Assembly (NCBI RefSeq): GCF_000306235.2
Contig: NZ_AKWZ02000011.1
Coordinates: 124,001-188,000 of the forward strand
DNA length: 64,000 bases
Source of the DNA: Leptospira fainei serovar Hurstbridge str. BUT 6
GTDB lineage: Bacteria; Spirochaetota; Leptospiria; Leptospirales; Leptospiraceae
Reading direction: 5' to 3'
Shown here: piece after piece, positions 45,544 through 54,730 of the stretch
Numbering within the stretch: position 1 is the stretch's first letter
How the letters are laid out: each line of letters opens with the position of its first letter
Program-made: the position numbers and the translations under genes
Notes under the pieces: generated by a model
Seen by the model: the letters and a program-made list of their open reading frames with translations, nothing else
Told to the model about the DNA's origin: nothing
Database searches by the model: none

Positions 45544-46817
45544 TTCCAAATGCCCGTCAATTTCCCATTGCGCACCAGATGAATTTCTCCCATTTCTGCC
45601 ATAACCTTTTCGCTTTGGGTCGGGCGGAAAAAAACGTGATCGTCCGGATAAAGATTCGTCGCTTTCGATCCGTTTAATATTCCTTGATTCGTGCTCGCGC
45701 CGAAAAGAGAATTATCTTGAAGACCTTTCGGAGACTCTTTCTTTGCTAGAAAGGCTCCCCCGTACGTAAAATAAGTGACCTGTAAATTCGGGTCCCATAT
45801 AGGAAAAAGAAAGGAAATCGATTCCAAAAAAGGAATCGTAGTCCCTTCCAACCTTTTCAATACCGGAGTCGCGATAAACACGGCGGGCGCATGGTCTTCA
45901 AGGCTATCCACATCAAAGTCCGTCGGCTTTACAAGAGCGGAACCGACCGAAACATCGTTTACGATTCCGATATGATTTTGATAGAATCGATACGTTTTAC
46001 TTCCTCCTCCGTTAAAAATAAGATCTCTCTCGAATAATCGAGAATGGTTATTTTTCCCCAACTTCATAAAAGAAGAATACTGCTCCAATGATCGCCTTAG
46101 AGCATCTTCCATTCCGCTAATCTTGTTCCCTAAAACCGTCGGGGCCGAAGCGACATGAGGTTCATATCCCATAAACCCGGAAAAGGTCAGATGTTCAGGA
46201 TTGGCAGAAATCAACCGCAGAACTCCGTCTATCGATTCCGGATTCGGAAAACCGCCTCGATGCAATCCGATATCGATTTCCAAATTTAAGTCAAGTTTGC
46301 ACTTTTCTTTTTTAGCGAACTCGAGATATTGAATTGCTCGATCCTCCGTGTCCACTAACCAATGAATCTTCTCTACTTCTGCCTTGGAGGTTTTATGAAA
46401 GATTTGCGCCAAGGCCAAGGCCGGCATCGGCTTGCCTAAGAGAATATCGAATTTACGAAATTCAGGATCCTTCAGCAACATGACGATATCTTCCGAATGA
46501 AAAACCATCAGACGATTACTATCCGTCGCTCGGACTATATACCGCAGTAAATCAAGGGACGGTAAGGACTTTACCACGATTCTATATTTAAGAGGAGGTC
46601 GTAACTTTTCCTTTAGAAGTTTCAAGTTCGAATCAAGACGATCTAAATCCAGTAAAACGACGGGTTTACCGGGCCCGCGTTGTTTAAGTTCTAGGTTTAG
46701 AGATTTGAAATATTCAGAATAAGGAATTCCCCCGTCCTTGGGCTTTAGAAATCCCAAGAATACGATACATATAAATAAAATCGTTAGAACCCATCTGCGT
46801 GAATTAATTCCGTGCAT
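45528..46817 (-). CDS. Membrane-anchored fold-type III PLP protein (alanine racemase N-terminal / D-amino-acid aldolase type)
   Basis: A 429-residue protein. Residues about 8-24 form a transmembrane anchor, followed by an alanine-racemase-like PLP barrel (VVLLDLDRLDSNLKLL; RIVVKSLPS with probable PLP-lysine Lys83; the IDIGLHRGGFP strand) and a C-terminal D-serine-dehydratase-like domain (MGEIHLVRNGKLTGIWKCF). The metal-binding P-x-H-x-C of D-serine dehydratases is replaced by RPTQSEKV, as in the amino-acid deaminase/aldolase-type subgroup. A periplasmic-facing enzyme is unexpected because PLP is cytoplasmic; orientation is unknown. It overlaps the MFS transporter gene by 16 bases. Confidence 0.8.
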   Translation of the reverse strand: MHGINSRRWVLTILFICIVFLGFLKPKDGGIPYSEYFKSLNLELKQRGPGKPVVLLDLDRLDSNLKLLKEKLRPPLKYRIVVKSLPSLDLLRYIVRATDSNRLMVFHSEDIVMLLKDPEFRKFDILLGKPMPALALAQIFHKTSKAEVEKIHWLVDTEDRAIQYLEFAKKEKCKLDLNLEIDIGLHRGGFPNPESIDGVLRLISANPEHLTFSGFMGYEPHVASAPTVLGNKISGMEDALRRSLEQYSSFMKLGKNNHSRLFERDLIFNGGGSKTYRFYQNHIGIVNDVSVGSALVKPTDFDVDSLEDHAPAVFIATPVLKRLEGTTIPFLESISFLFPIWDPNLQVTYFTYGGAFLAKKESPKGLQDNSLFGASTNQGILNGSKATNLYPDDHVFFRPTQSEKVMAEMGEIHLVRNGKLTGIWKCFLN

Positions 46818-46869
46818 GCTTTTACCGATCTATTCGAAGTTATTTGGAGACGCTCTATTAGACTGATTT

Positions 46870-47490
46870 CTATTCCGGCAGACGAAATTTGGGCAAGGCG
46901 AGATTGTATCGAACCGCAATAATTCGAATAAAAATGATTAGCGCTGCGGAAAGCCCGGTATTTAGATCGACGTTTACGTCAGCTTTACTCAACAAAATGT
47001 AGAGTATCGACCCTGCTAGACAGGCTGTAGCATAAATTTCTCGGCGAAAAATCAAAGGTACTTCATTGATGAGAGTATCTCGAATTACCCCGCCGAAAAC
47101 GGCGGAAATCATTCCAAGGATGGAAGCTGCAAACGGATTCACTCCGTACGAAAGGGAGATTTTGGTTCCGATAACCGTATAGATGCTAATTCCTACAGTA
47201 TCAAAAATAAAAATCCAACTCCGATACCGCACTAGAAAGCGAGTGAAAATGATCGTTATTAAGAAACCCGCGAAAATCGCCCAAAGAACGTTGGAATCCC
47301 GAACCCAAGATACCGGATAATTCCCGAGCGTTATATCTCTTAGAGTTCCCCCTCCGATTGCAGTGATAAAACCGGTAAAGAAAACGGTAAACGCATCATT
47401 GTGATGGCCTTTCTTTTCCGAAGCGGCCAGCGCTCCTGAAATGGCGAAGACTGTGACCCCGGCTAAATCGAAATACGCAGAAAAATTCAA
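46870..47490 (-). CDS. TRIC/UPF0126 family membrane channel
   Basis: A 206-residue membrane protein made of two repeats of three helices plus a seventh. Each repeat bears the family motif: FAISGALAASEK with IGGGTLRDITLG in the first, and SAVFGGVIRDTLINEVPLI in the second (G-G-G-x-x-R-D). The family comprises bacterial TRIC-type trimeric monovalent-cation channels (YicG/YadS-like). The start is TTG 47490, four bases after the SDR stop. Physiological role in this organism is unknown. Confidence 0.92.
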   Translation of the reverse strand: MNFSAYFDLAGVTVFAISGALAASEKKGHHNDAFTVFFTGFITAIGGGTLRDITLGNYPVSWVRDSNVLWAIFAGFLITIIFTRFLVRYRSWIFIFDTVGISIYTVIGTKISLSYGVNPFAASILGMISAVFGGVIRDTLINEVPLIFRREIYATACLAGSILYILLSKADVNVDLNTGLSAALIIFIRIIAVRYNLALPKFRLPE

Positions 47491-47494
47491 GAAC

Positions 47495-48298
47495 TTAGAC
47501 CGTATATACGGCTTGTTTTTTCTTGCCTTTGCTTCTAAGAGCCGGTCCTAACATAATGCCGAGAAACGGAAAGAACGCTACTAACTTGGCAAGAAACCCT
47601 CTTGAACTAGGAAGAAGAATTTCTAAAGGTTTATTAGGAATTACTTTTTGAAAGATGATATTCGAAACGTCCTCCACGGCCAAATATCGATTTCCGGAGA
47701 AGGTCAAGGAAGCCGATTCGTAATCCTTTTGTAAATCAAGCATTGGAGTTTTTATCGCGTCAGGACATACCGTCGTTACGAACACGTTTTTCGGCCTGAG
47801 TTCTTCCGCGGCCGCTAGAGAAAACCCTCGCACGGCAAATTTCGAGGCACTATAAAGCGTCAGCCCCGAGATAGGAACGACCCCTGCAAGCGAAGCGATA
47901 TTGATGATATGACCTCCCCCCTGATCGATCATACGTAGAGACGCTTCCCTTGTTCCGTACATTAATCCTTTTGAATTGATGTCGATATGTCGGTCGATAT
48001 CCTTCGGTTGAGTTTCGTAGATATAACCCGGGAGCAAATAACCGGCAACATTCATCAGAATATCCAATCGCTCCCATTTTTTATACAGGAGATTCATAAC
48101 CTTCTTCCAATCCGCAGCGGAACTGATATCCAATTTCGAGGTAATAACCCTGTTTCTCTCCGCTTTCCATTTCGACGCAAACGCGTTTAACGCTTTTTCG
48201 TTAATATCAGTTAGAAAGATTTCATGCCCTCTCGCAAAGGAATCTTCGGCGAGTTTTTGTCCCAATCCGCCGCTAGCGCCGGTAATTAATATTTTCAT
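47495..48298 (-). CDS. Short-chain dehydrogenase/reductase
   Basis: A 267-residue SDR-family NAD(P)-dependent oxidoreductase. ITGASGGLGQKLA (about residues 4-16) is the Rossmann dinucleotide motif, MNVAG the N-x-A-G stabilising motif, and IINIASLAG with YSASKFAVRG the Ser-Tyr-Lys catalytic set (Tyr about 150, Lys about 154). Position 31 carries DIN, the acidic residue favouring NAD. A hydrophobic, basic C-terminal tail (residues 235-267) is longer than usual and could contact a membrane. The substrate is unknown. It heads a run with the TRIC gene. Confidence 0.9.
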   Translation of the reverse strand: MKILITGASGGLGQKLAEDSFARGHEIFLTDINEKALNAFASKWKAERNRVITSKLDISSAADWKKVMNLLYKKWERLDILMNVAGYLLPGYIYETQPKDIDRHIDINSKGLMYGTREASLRMIDQGGGHIINIASLAGVVPISGLTLYSASKFAVRGFSLAAAEELRPKNVFVTTVCPDAIKTPMLDLQKDYESASLTFSGNRYLAVEDVSNIIFQKVIPNKPLEILLPSSRGFLAKLVAFFPFLGIMLGPALRSKGKKKQAVYTV

Positions 48299-48368
48299 GC
48301 ATTTTTCCTTATATGCCTTGATTTCAGTACGACTGCAAAATCAAGACTAATTCCTCGATTCGTTAACT

Positions 48369-49484
48369 TTAAACGTCGGACCGAATCGGATCGCCGAATT
48401 GGAGTCGACCGAACGAGAACGTAGGATTCGTGCCCGGGAAGAGCCAAAATCCCGCCATTTCCGAGGATGGAACCACATTATAAAAATCGGGATTTCTCGA
48501 GGATGCTCCTGCGATTTCTTTTTCTAATACCATGGAAATATATTGATCAAGTCCGATCTCCAAAGTATTCCCATTTAGAATGACTTCCATGCCGGTTGTC
48601 TTTGCATATTTACGAACGCCCGGAATGCGAGATTTGGTCGGAGCATAGCTATCGGCGGAAACGCCGTTTTCGCTCGAAACGAAAATGCCTTCCGGAGTGT
48701 GAGCGACCAAACTATGATTTCCGTAAGTATGCCCGGGAGTTTTGATAAGAGCAACTCCTCCGCCCAATTCAACATCCGAATCCAAAAGAACGATTCGATT
48801 CATGGAAATTCCTCCCGAACCGTTCGGACAATACCAGTCTGCTTGCGGCGGTAAGAGTCCTTGAATTGAATTCCATTCTTCCCGCATAACTAAAAGTTTC
48901 GCATTGGGAAAATATCCGGGCTGCCCGTTCGCGCCTAACCATTTCCGCAAATCCTGGGTATGCAAATGATCGTAAGAAATATAATCCACCTGCGACGGAG
49001 CAATCCCGGAGTCTGCAAGACATTCCTCTACGGTATTCAAGATAGGAGCAACGATTTTCTTTCCGAAGTCTTTAAACGGACCGAAGCTTTCGGCAAATCG
49101 TTTAAAGAAAGGCGTTTCGGAATTTCCATCAAGGTCCGAAGGAGAGAATAAGAGAGTTTTAACTCTTTCCAACGTTTTATATTGCACAATGAAAAGACGA
49201 TTTACTATATGCATCAGCGGAGTAGGAAGTGCAAACGCATTTAAGAGACCGTACTTAGTAGGATAAGGAACTTTGATCAAATCATAGGATTTATAAAAGA
49301 TAACTTGCGGGCCGGAAAGAATTCTTTCCCTAAATCTTCTCGCTCGTTTACGCACATCTTCAAGTCGATCGACCGGAGCAGGGAGATTCCGCGAACCTAG
49401 GAAATCCTGAATAGGCTTAATTGTACGTTCCTTCTTTGAAGAAGAACTTGTTTTCTTTGTTTTAGAAGCGGTCGGTTTTACCAT
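48369..49484 (-). CDS. Metallo-beta-lactamase-fold protein
   Basis: A 371-residue protein with an N-terminal Lys/Ser/Thr-rich leader (about 25 residues) and a metallo-beta-lactamase fold. Zinc motifs are recognisable: ISYDHLHTQDLR (H-x-H-x-x-D, about residues 171-176) and LIKTPGHTYGNHSLVA for the next His. The later Asp-containing strand reads VSSENGVSAD, where Glu is at the usual Asp position. The enzyme may be a lactonase or other hydrolase; no substrate is suggested. GAGGA lies six bases upstream of ATG 49484. A candidate promoter and a perfect dyad precede it. Confidence 0.77.
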   Translation of the reverse strand: MVKPTASKTKKTSSSSKKERTIKPIQDFLGSRNLPAPVDRLEDVRKRARRFRERILSGPQVIFYKSYDLIKVPYPTKYGLLNAFALPTPLMHIVNRLFIVQYKTLERVKTLLFSPSDLDGNSETPFFKRFAESFGPFKDFGKKIVAPILNTVEECLADSGIAPSQVDYISYDHLHTQDLRKWLGANGQPGYFPNAKLLVMREEWNSIQGLLPPQADWYCPNGSGGISMNRIVLLDSDVELGGGVALIKTPGHTYGNHSLVAHTPEGIFVSSENGVSADSYAPTKSRIPGVRKYAKTTGMEVILNGNTLEIGLDQYISMVLEKEIAGASSRNPDFYNVVPSSEMAGFWLFPGTNPTFSFGRLQFGDPIRSDV

Positions 49485-49501
49485 GGATTTCCTCGGAGTC
49501 T

Positions 49502-49531
49502 ATTCTCACTGATGGAACCGCTTCTTGTCAA
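49502..49531 (-). promoter_or_regulatory. Candidate sigma-70 promoter of the metallo-beta-lactamase-fold gene
   Basis: Read on the minus strand, TTGACA (49531-49526) is a perfect -35 box, and GAGAAT (49507-49502) after 18 bases is a 4/6 match to -10. The predicted transcript start would give only about a ten-base leader, with the ribosome-binding site at its very beginning. A dyad lies just upstream of the -35 box. Confidence 0.4.
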
Positions 49532-49539
49532 CTAGGAAG

Positions 49540-49572
49540 GCTTAACTATGCGGTCGAGTTACATAGTTAAGC
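49540..49572. promoter_or_regulatory. Perfect 11-bp inverted repeat, possible operator
   Basis: GCTTAACTATG (49540-49550) and CATAGTTAAGC (49562-49572) are exact complements around an 11-base centre. The element ends eight bases upstream of the -35 box of the gene at 48369-49484 and 14 bases after the stop of the gene at 49587. It has no T-run, so operator or regulator-binding site is as likely as a terminator; both are inference. Confidence 0.55.
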
Positions 49573-49586
49573 GAACATGGATTAGT

Positions 49587-49955
49587 TTAGAAGGGTTTAT
49601 ATAGAGCGATGTAACCGACGATTGCTCCAAGGAACGGAAGAGCGAACCATAAAAACTTTGCAAAGGAAGGCTTTTTATAGAATAGAGTCAGTAATCCGCC
49701 AAACAGTAACCAAAACAAGAATTTCGCAATGATCCAACCGGGCCATGGCCAAATGATCCCTAATCGTGCCAGCATACCGAACCCGCCGAGCAAAATTAAG
49801 AAAAGCCCGATTCCGTGGGTAATCGCAATCAATTTTTTTTGCGCGTTCTCCTTCGTACCTCCCCCAATTGCATGCAGCGCAATCCCGCCGAACGCCAAAA
49901 ACAAAAATAAGATTCCGAGAATATGAACTAGTTTGTAAACTGTGTAAGAAATCAT
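49587..49955 (-). CDS. Small integral membrane protein
   Basis: A 122-residue protein with four hydrophobic helices (about residues 10-30, 45-65, 72-92 and 99-117) and conserved-looking LVHILGILFLFLAFGG, GGTKENAQKK and WPGWIIAKFLFW segments. The arrangement resembles small four-helix heme-copper-associated or SirB-like membrane proteins, but no clear assignment can be made. It has no obvious operon partner: 48 bases separate it from the adenylate cyclase gene upstream. Confidence 0.7.
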   Translation of the reverse strand: MISYTVYKLVHILGILFLFLAFGGIALHAIGGGTKENAQKKLIAITHGIGLFLILLGGFGMLARLGIIWPWPGWIIAKFLFWLLFGGLLTLFYKKPSFAKFLWFALPFLGAIVGYIALYKPF

Positions 49956-50003
49956 CGAGGATAGATTCGAGCATCGCCTTCCCGCAGGAAAGCGAAAAAA
50001 CGC

Positions 50004-52238
50004 CTATTTTTCCAGCAGATGTTGTACGCCGACCCAATTTCCGAGCGGTGGTGTTTCTATATATTCTTGGCAGCGTTTACGATACAATATTGCGACTATA
50101 TCTTCGGGAAAAACCTTCAAAGCTTGCTCGAAGTTTACTAACGCATCTTTAAAATTACCGACTTTATATAATATAATCCCGCGCGATACTAACGGTAATG
50201 TAGCTTCCTTAAGTTTGCGAATATGCGGATCGTCGGCCTCATAAACTTCGTAAATAATGATGGGCTGGCTTTTGCCCTTCACGACAACGGAATCCACTTC
50301 GCGAATTGCAACATCGTCCGAAATTGTTAAGCTAGCTAATGTATGTTGGGTTATTAGAATGTCGGCCTTATACAAGCTCGTAAGACTCTCCAATCGAGAG
50401 GCCACGTTTACCGTGTCGCCTATCACGGTCGTATCTAATCTGTCGGAAGAACCTACGGTTCCCAACATTAGATTGCCTGTGTTGATTCCTATTCCGATTC
50501 TTACTCCCTTTAGATGTCCTCCCTTAACTTCTACATCCAGTTCGCGAATCCGTTTCTTCATCGCGATCGCAGCATATACGGCACGGTCCGCAGCAGACTT
50601 ACCTTCCCATTGGTCCGGAGACTGAACAGCTCGTTCTGCGGAGAAAAGCGCCAAAATCGCATCCCCCATAAACTTATCCACGAAGCCGTCGTATTTTTGA
50701 ATCAGAGGCTCCATGCTAGCCAAATAGCCGTTGATAAATCGGAAATTTTCCTCAGGAGTCATTTTTTCCGAGATCGTTGTGAAAGACCGAATATCGGTAA
50801 ACAACACGCTCATTTCTCGAAGAGCGGAGTCTCCCAAATTCACGTCCACTGCGGAATCTTTTCCAAGCACACTTAAGAATTGCATAGGCACAAATCGAAA
50901 AAAAGCGTTTTTTTGTCTGGCCAATTCCAGCTTTTGATGACTGAGTTCTATGTTTAAATCTTCGGACTGCTTATATAGTTCGATGAAACGATTCGCTAAA
51001 ATTGTCGTTAAGGATATTACGAATAAAAGATATGCGAATTGCGTAAACCGAATTCCAAGCTGGAAGAAAACCGAATCGAGTATATCGTAGACCGCAATAA
51101 ATACGATGACGAACATACTGATTGCCATTAAAGAAGCGTCTTTCTTACGCAGATACACCGCCTTCCCGATGAAATACAAAAGATATGCCAACGTGGGTAC
51201 CATTGAAAATTGCCAAAGACGCAGGCTTGTCATGAGGTACCGAAACGGCGCCAATAAGGAGAAGAAGAAAATCACGAAACTCCAACCTGCAATTATCAGG
51301 ATCGGAAGATTGGGAAGAGCTCGCCCGTAAAAATAATCATGCAGGAAAAGTAGAAACAAGGAGGCCAATAAAGCAACGGATCCGTATTCTAACCTTGTTA
51401 TAATGGCAGTATCGGCAATAACTTCGAAGGAAAGAGAAGAGCGACAGAGAGAATAAAGCGCCATCGCGATTGAAAAGACGCCGAAATAAAGATTGTATTT
51501 ATCCGTGGTCCGTTTCGAAAAAATCAACAAATGATATAAACCGAAAAAAACGTATATCGTATTTAAACTTAGATTTAATAAGACACCTGCCTCTCGCGTA
51601 AAATCAGCGCTTTTGTTTATCGAATAATCGCCGTCCACGTAAAAACCCAGATCCGGATTTCGCGGAGCTAAAAGTTCAGGAAGGGAGACTGCCGGCGCGT
51701 CGCCGATTAAACGAAATACTAAAATATTCGTCCCCTGTCTTAATAGACTGGAATCCAAGGGCAATCGAAGTTGACGAATCGTTCTTCTCCGATCTATCCG
51801 TCCGTCGGGAGCCAAATGAACTTCGCTTTTTAGCAAATGCCCGTTCAGAAAAATTTCCCAATTTTCCCCTATGGAATTGATGAAGAGTGAAATCGGTTCG
51901 ATGAAGGAAAGTTGCTTTGGATCTTCCTGCAACGTGAAACGGGTCTGAAGAGTAAATTCCTTCGTCCCGGTGGAAATCGGACTATCATAAATCGCATTCA
52001 AAACGATGGGAAAAGATTCGATCTTCCTGACTTTATTGGAAGATTCGTCGAATCCGTTTTTATGTTCGGGAAGAAACCCTTCTAAAGAGTACCAATCAAG
52101 TCGTTTGAGATCTATATCTTTCCAATGCGATGCCGATATGGTCTCCTCGGCGATCAAAGGAAGACAGAAAATTAAGGAAAGAGAGAGAAACCAAGAAAAA
52201 ATCGAAATTTGAACATTCGTCTTCTGTTTAAGCGACAT
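50004..52238 (-). CDS. 7TMR-DISM class III adenylate/guanylate cyclase
   Basis: A 744-residue receptor cyclase. A signal peptide is followed by an extracytoplasmic 7TMR-DISMED2-like domain (about residues 35-190, with the ENWEIFLNGHLL segment), seven helices (about 215-430), a coiled linker and a class III cyclase domain (about 475-670): VLFTDIRSFT and KFMGDAILALF hold the metal Asp residues and the purine-selecting Lys, and DTTVIGDTVNVASRLE holds the Thr and transition-state Asn/Arg. After VKGKSQPIIIYEV the C-terminus has a TPR-like hairpin. It turns an external signal into cAMP. Lys plus Thr favours ATP, by family rule. Confidence 0.9.
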   Translation of the reverse strand: MSLKQKTNVQISIFSWFLSLSLIFCLPLIAEETISASHWKDIDLKRLDWYSLEGFLPEHKNGFDESSNKVRKIESFPIVLNAIYDSPISTGTKEFTLQTRFTLQEDPKQLSFIEPISLFINSIGENWEIFLNGHLLKSEVHLAPDGRIDRRRTIRQLRLPLDSSLLRQGTNILVFRLIGDAPAVSLPELLAPRNPDLGFYVDGDYSINKSADFTREAGVLLNLSLNTIYVFFGLYHLLIFSKRTTDKYNLYFGVFSIAMALYSLCRSSLSFEVIADTAIITRLEYGSVALLASLFLLFLHDYFYGRALPNLPILIIAGWSFVIFFFSLLAPFRYLMTSLRLWQFSMVPTLAYLLYFIGKAVYLRKKDASLMAISMFVIVFIAVYDILDSVFFQLGIRFTQFAYLLFVISLTTILANRFIELYKQSEDLNIELSHQKLELARQKNAFFRFVPMQFLSVLGKDSAVDVNLGDSALREMSVLFTDIRSFTTISEKMTPEENFRFINGYLASMEPLIQKYDGFVDKFMGDAILALFSAERAVQSPDQWEGKSAADRAVYAAIAMKKRIRELDVEVKGGHLKGVRIGIGINTGNLMLGTVGSSDRLDTTVIGDTVNVASRLESLTSLYKADILITQHTLASLTISDDVAIREVDSVVVKGKSQPIIIYEVYEADDPHIRKLKEATLPLVSRGIILYKVGNFKDALVNFEQALKVFPEDIVAILYRKRCQEYIETPPLGNWVGVQHLLEK

Positions 52239-52452
52239 GCGTTAAGTTTATATTCCTATTCCCGGAAGGGATTTCTGTTAAAGACCTTTCCAAAAGACGG
52301 GGCATGTATGTTTCGGCCACCCTGGCGTTCCGGAACGAGGTAATCTATTTGATGAGCAAAAGCATGATAATTCAAGTTTTTTACGGCAATTTTTTCCTTT
52401 TCCCCAACGGGAAATTTAGTACAACTATCCTGAGAAGAGGAGGAAGACGCTC

Positions 52453-52932
52453 ATGGTGGACAAATGGGAAGGCAAGAAATTGCCGGATGTAAGCTTAGAA
52501 AGTAGTACCGGTGGCACAGTTCATTTACCGAAGGACGCCGAGGGTTCCTGGACCTTGTTGTATTTCTACCCCAAAGACGACACTCCCGGCTGCACCAAAC
52601 AGGCCTGTTCCTATCGAGATCATTTGGAAGACTTTCGGAAAGCGGGCGCAAAAGTTTTCGGAATCAGTTCCGACTCCTTGGATAGTCATCAGAATTTCAT
52701 TAACAAATTCAATATAAGTTTTCCTCTTCTATCCGATCCTCACCAAACTTTGAGCGGACAGTTAGGAGTTTATGGAGACCAGGAATGGCAAGGCCGCGTA
52801 TTCAAAGGATTGTCTAGAGATACGTTCCTTGTAGGCCCCGACGGTACCATTAAAAAAGTTTGGAGAAAGGTGGACCCTACTAAAACAGTTTCCGAGACTC
52901 TAGATGAAATTTTAAAGGCGGCGCGAGCCTAA
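52453..52932 (+). CDS. bcp: Thioredoxin-dependent thiol peroxidase (Bcp/PrxQ)
   Basis: A 159-residue peroxiredoxin. PKDDTPGCTKQACSYRD contains the peroxidatic Cys47 and the resolving Cys52 five residues later, the PrxQ/Bcp arrangement. FPLLSDPHQTLSGQLGVYG and SRDTFLVGPDGTIKKVW complete the thioredoxin fold. It detoxifies hydrogen and organic peroxides using thioredoxin. GAGGAGGA lies upstream of ATG 52453. One base separates it from the M61 peptidase gene. Confidence 0.95.
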   Translation: MVDKWEGKKLPDVSLESSTGGTVHLPKDAEGSWTLLYFYPKDDTPGCTKQACSYRDHLEDFRKAGAKVFGISSDSLDSHQNFINKFNISFPLLSDPHQTLSGQLGVYGDQEWQGRVFKGLSRDTFLVGPDGTIKKVWRKVDPTKTVSETLDEILKAARA

Positions 52933-52933
52933 C

Positions 52934-54730
52934 GTGGGAATTAAGTATTCTCTAGACACTTATCTACCACATCAACATTACCTACAGGTGGAAATGGAGG
53001 TCCACCCGAAGAAGAAAGAAACCTTTCTTTCCATTCCTACCTGGTCCCCTGGGTCGTATAAAATTAGAGATTATGCGAAATCCATTCATAAAGTACGTTT
53101 AGTAAATCCTAAATCGGGATGGACCATAGAGCAAACGGATTTGGATACTTGGAAAGTATATTCCAAAGGCGAAACGTTTCGCATTTCGTATTTAGTATTC
53201 GGCTTTGAACATACGGTTCGCACGAATTATTTCGCCAATGAGTTTATTTTAATTCATCCGCCCGCAACATTTCTATACTGCAAAGACTTATTGAATTCCG
53301 AAGTGGAAGTTTCCTGGAAATCCCTTTCGCCGTTCAAGCACTGTCATACAGGATTGAAGCGAAAAGAGAACGCGAAGTTAACTTGGAAGGCTTCAAATAT
53401 CGACGAACTATTCGATAGCCCGATTCTTCTGACTAACGAAAAAGAAATCCGTTTCGAAGCGCAATCCTGTAGCTTCGATCTTGTCGTTCTGGGACATGTC
53501 TCGAGCGCGGAAAAACGAAAAATAGCCGTTGATCTTTCCAAAATCGTGGATACGCAAATTCGATGCATGGGAGGCACCGAAAATTCGTATTATTTATTCA
53601 TACTTGATATGACGGAAAACCTTTATGGAGGATTGGAACATCTTAATTGTAGCGTAAACCAGTTCGATCCCCTCGGCGCATTTTCGGGAGAAAACTATCG
53701 AACTTTAATCGAGCTTCTTTCCCACGAATATTTTCATCATTGGAACGTAAAACGGATTCGGCCCATCGCATTGGGACCGTTCGATTACCAAAAACCCAAT
53801 CTAACTAAGGAACTCTGGATTGCGGAAGGAATTACCAGCTTCTTTGACGCTTATTTTCTTTTATTATGCGAAATATATAATCCTCAGCAATATCTGAACA
53901 AGCTCTGGAAGGACATTCGAGAGTTGGAGGATTCCGAAGGCGAAGGCTGGATGAGTTTGGAAGACTCCAGCTTTACCGCATGGACTAAATATTATAATCG
54001 CCCCCTTGATCCGAATTTCGGAAACACCGGGATCTCGTATTATACGAAAGGAGCAATTCTATCATTGAGCTTTCAGTTATTCATTCTCGCAGAAACCGGA
54101 GGGGAGAAGTCATTGCTGGACGTCATGCGGGAATTGTATAAAAGCTATTATTTGGAGAAGAGGCGCGGATTCACTAAAGCCGAGTTTTTTCAAGCGGCAA
54201 AGAAAGCCGTAGGCGTGGATTTGAAACTCGAATTCGACTCTTATATAGTCGAACCGAAAAGAATACCGATCGAGAAATACCTGGCTAAAATCGGAATTGA
54301 AAGGACTTCTTCGCAGCCTAAGTTGGAACCCGGTTTTAGAGCAAGGGAAGAAAAAGGAAGGTTGATTCTTAATAAGATCAACCTTTCCAAATCAATCAAA
54401 AATTCCGATCTAAGCACGGGTGACGAATGGATTTCCATCGATGGATTACGAGTCCTACCCAATAATTTCAAGGATTTATTAAAGAACTATAAACCTGGAG
54501 AGAAAGCCGAACTTTTAATCGCAAGACGCGGAGCAATTCTGAAGCGTAAAATTCAATTTGATAAAAAACCGTCGTCTAACGAATTTTGGATAAACGATAA
54601 AGTCGACGAAACCGCTTTATCCTTGCGAGAAATATTCTTATCTTCCAAACCGGCGCTAAATTCGATAAGCAAAGTGGAATCAAAGAAGAAAAAAAACGGA
54701 GTCGCTGCAAAGACAATTAAATCGCGGTGA
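52934..54730 (+). CDS. M61-family glycyl aminopeptidase with PDZ domain
   Basis: A 598-residue metallopeptidase. The N-terminal beta domain ([18 protein letters not shown] region) is typical of M61. The catalytic core has [15 protein letters not shown] with zinc ligands His264 and His268 and catalytic Glu265, and [13 protein letters not shown] with the third zinc ligand Glu. A PDZ-like domain fills about residues 460-560 ([13 protein letters not shown]). The C-terminal tail is Lys/Ser-rich. M61 peptidases remove N-terminal Gly or Ala. There is no signal peptide, so a cytoplasmic role is likely. The start is GTG 52934. It overlaps the convergent SDR gene by 14 bases. Confidence 0.92.
   Translation: MGIKYSLDTYLPHQHYLQVEMEVHPKKKETFLSIPTWSPGSYKIRDYAKSIHKVRLVNPKSGWTIEQTDLDTWKVYSKGETFRISYLVFGFEHTVRTNYFANEFILIHPPATFLYCKDLLNSEVEVSWKSLSPFKHCHTGLKRKENAKLTWKASNIDELFDSPILLTNEKEIRFEAQSCSFDLVVLGHVSSAEKRKIAVDLSKIVDTQIRCMGGTENSYYLFILDMTENLYGGLEHLNCSVNQFDPLGAFSGENYRTLIELLSHEYFHHWNVKRIRPIALGPFDYQKPNLTKELWIAEGITSFFDAYFLLLCEIYNPQQYLNKLWKDIRELEDSEGEGWMSLEDSSFTAWTKYYNRPLDPNFGNTGISYYTKGAILSLSFQLFILAETGGEKSLLDVMRELYKSYYLEKRRGFTKAEFFQAAKKAVGVDLKLEFDSYIVEPKRIPIEKYLAKIGIERTSSQPKLEPGFRAREEKGRLILNKINLSKSIKNSDLSTGDEWISIDGLRVLPNNFKDLLKNYKPGEKAELLIARRGAILKRKIQFDKKPSSNEFWINDKVDETALSLREIFLSSKPALNSISKVESKKKKNGVAAKTIKSR

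Noticed and set aside
49675..50037. Second minus-strand ORF overlapping the small membrane protein
   Set aside because: The frame of 49587-49955 has clear membrane helices; the other frame gives an irregular basic peptide.
52239..52452. Possible tRNA or small gene upstream of bcp
   Set aside because: No cloverleaf could be drawn and the short ORF there lacks coding character; it probably holds the bcp promoter and leader.
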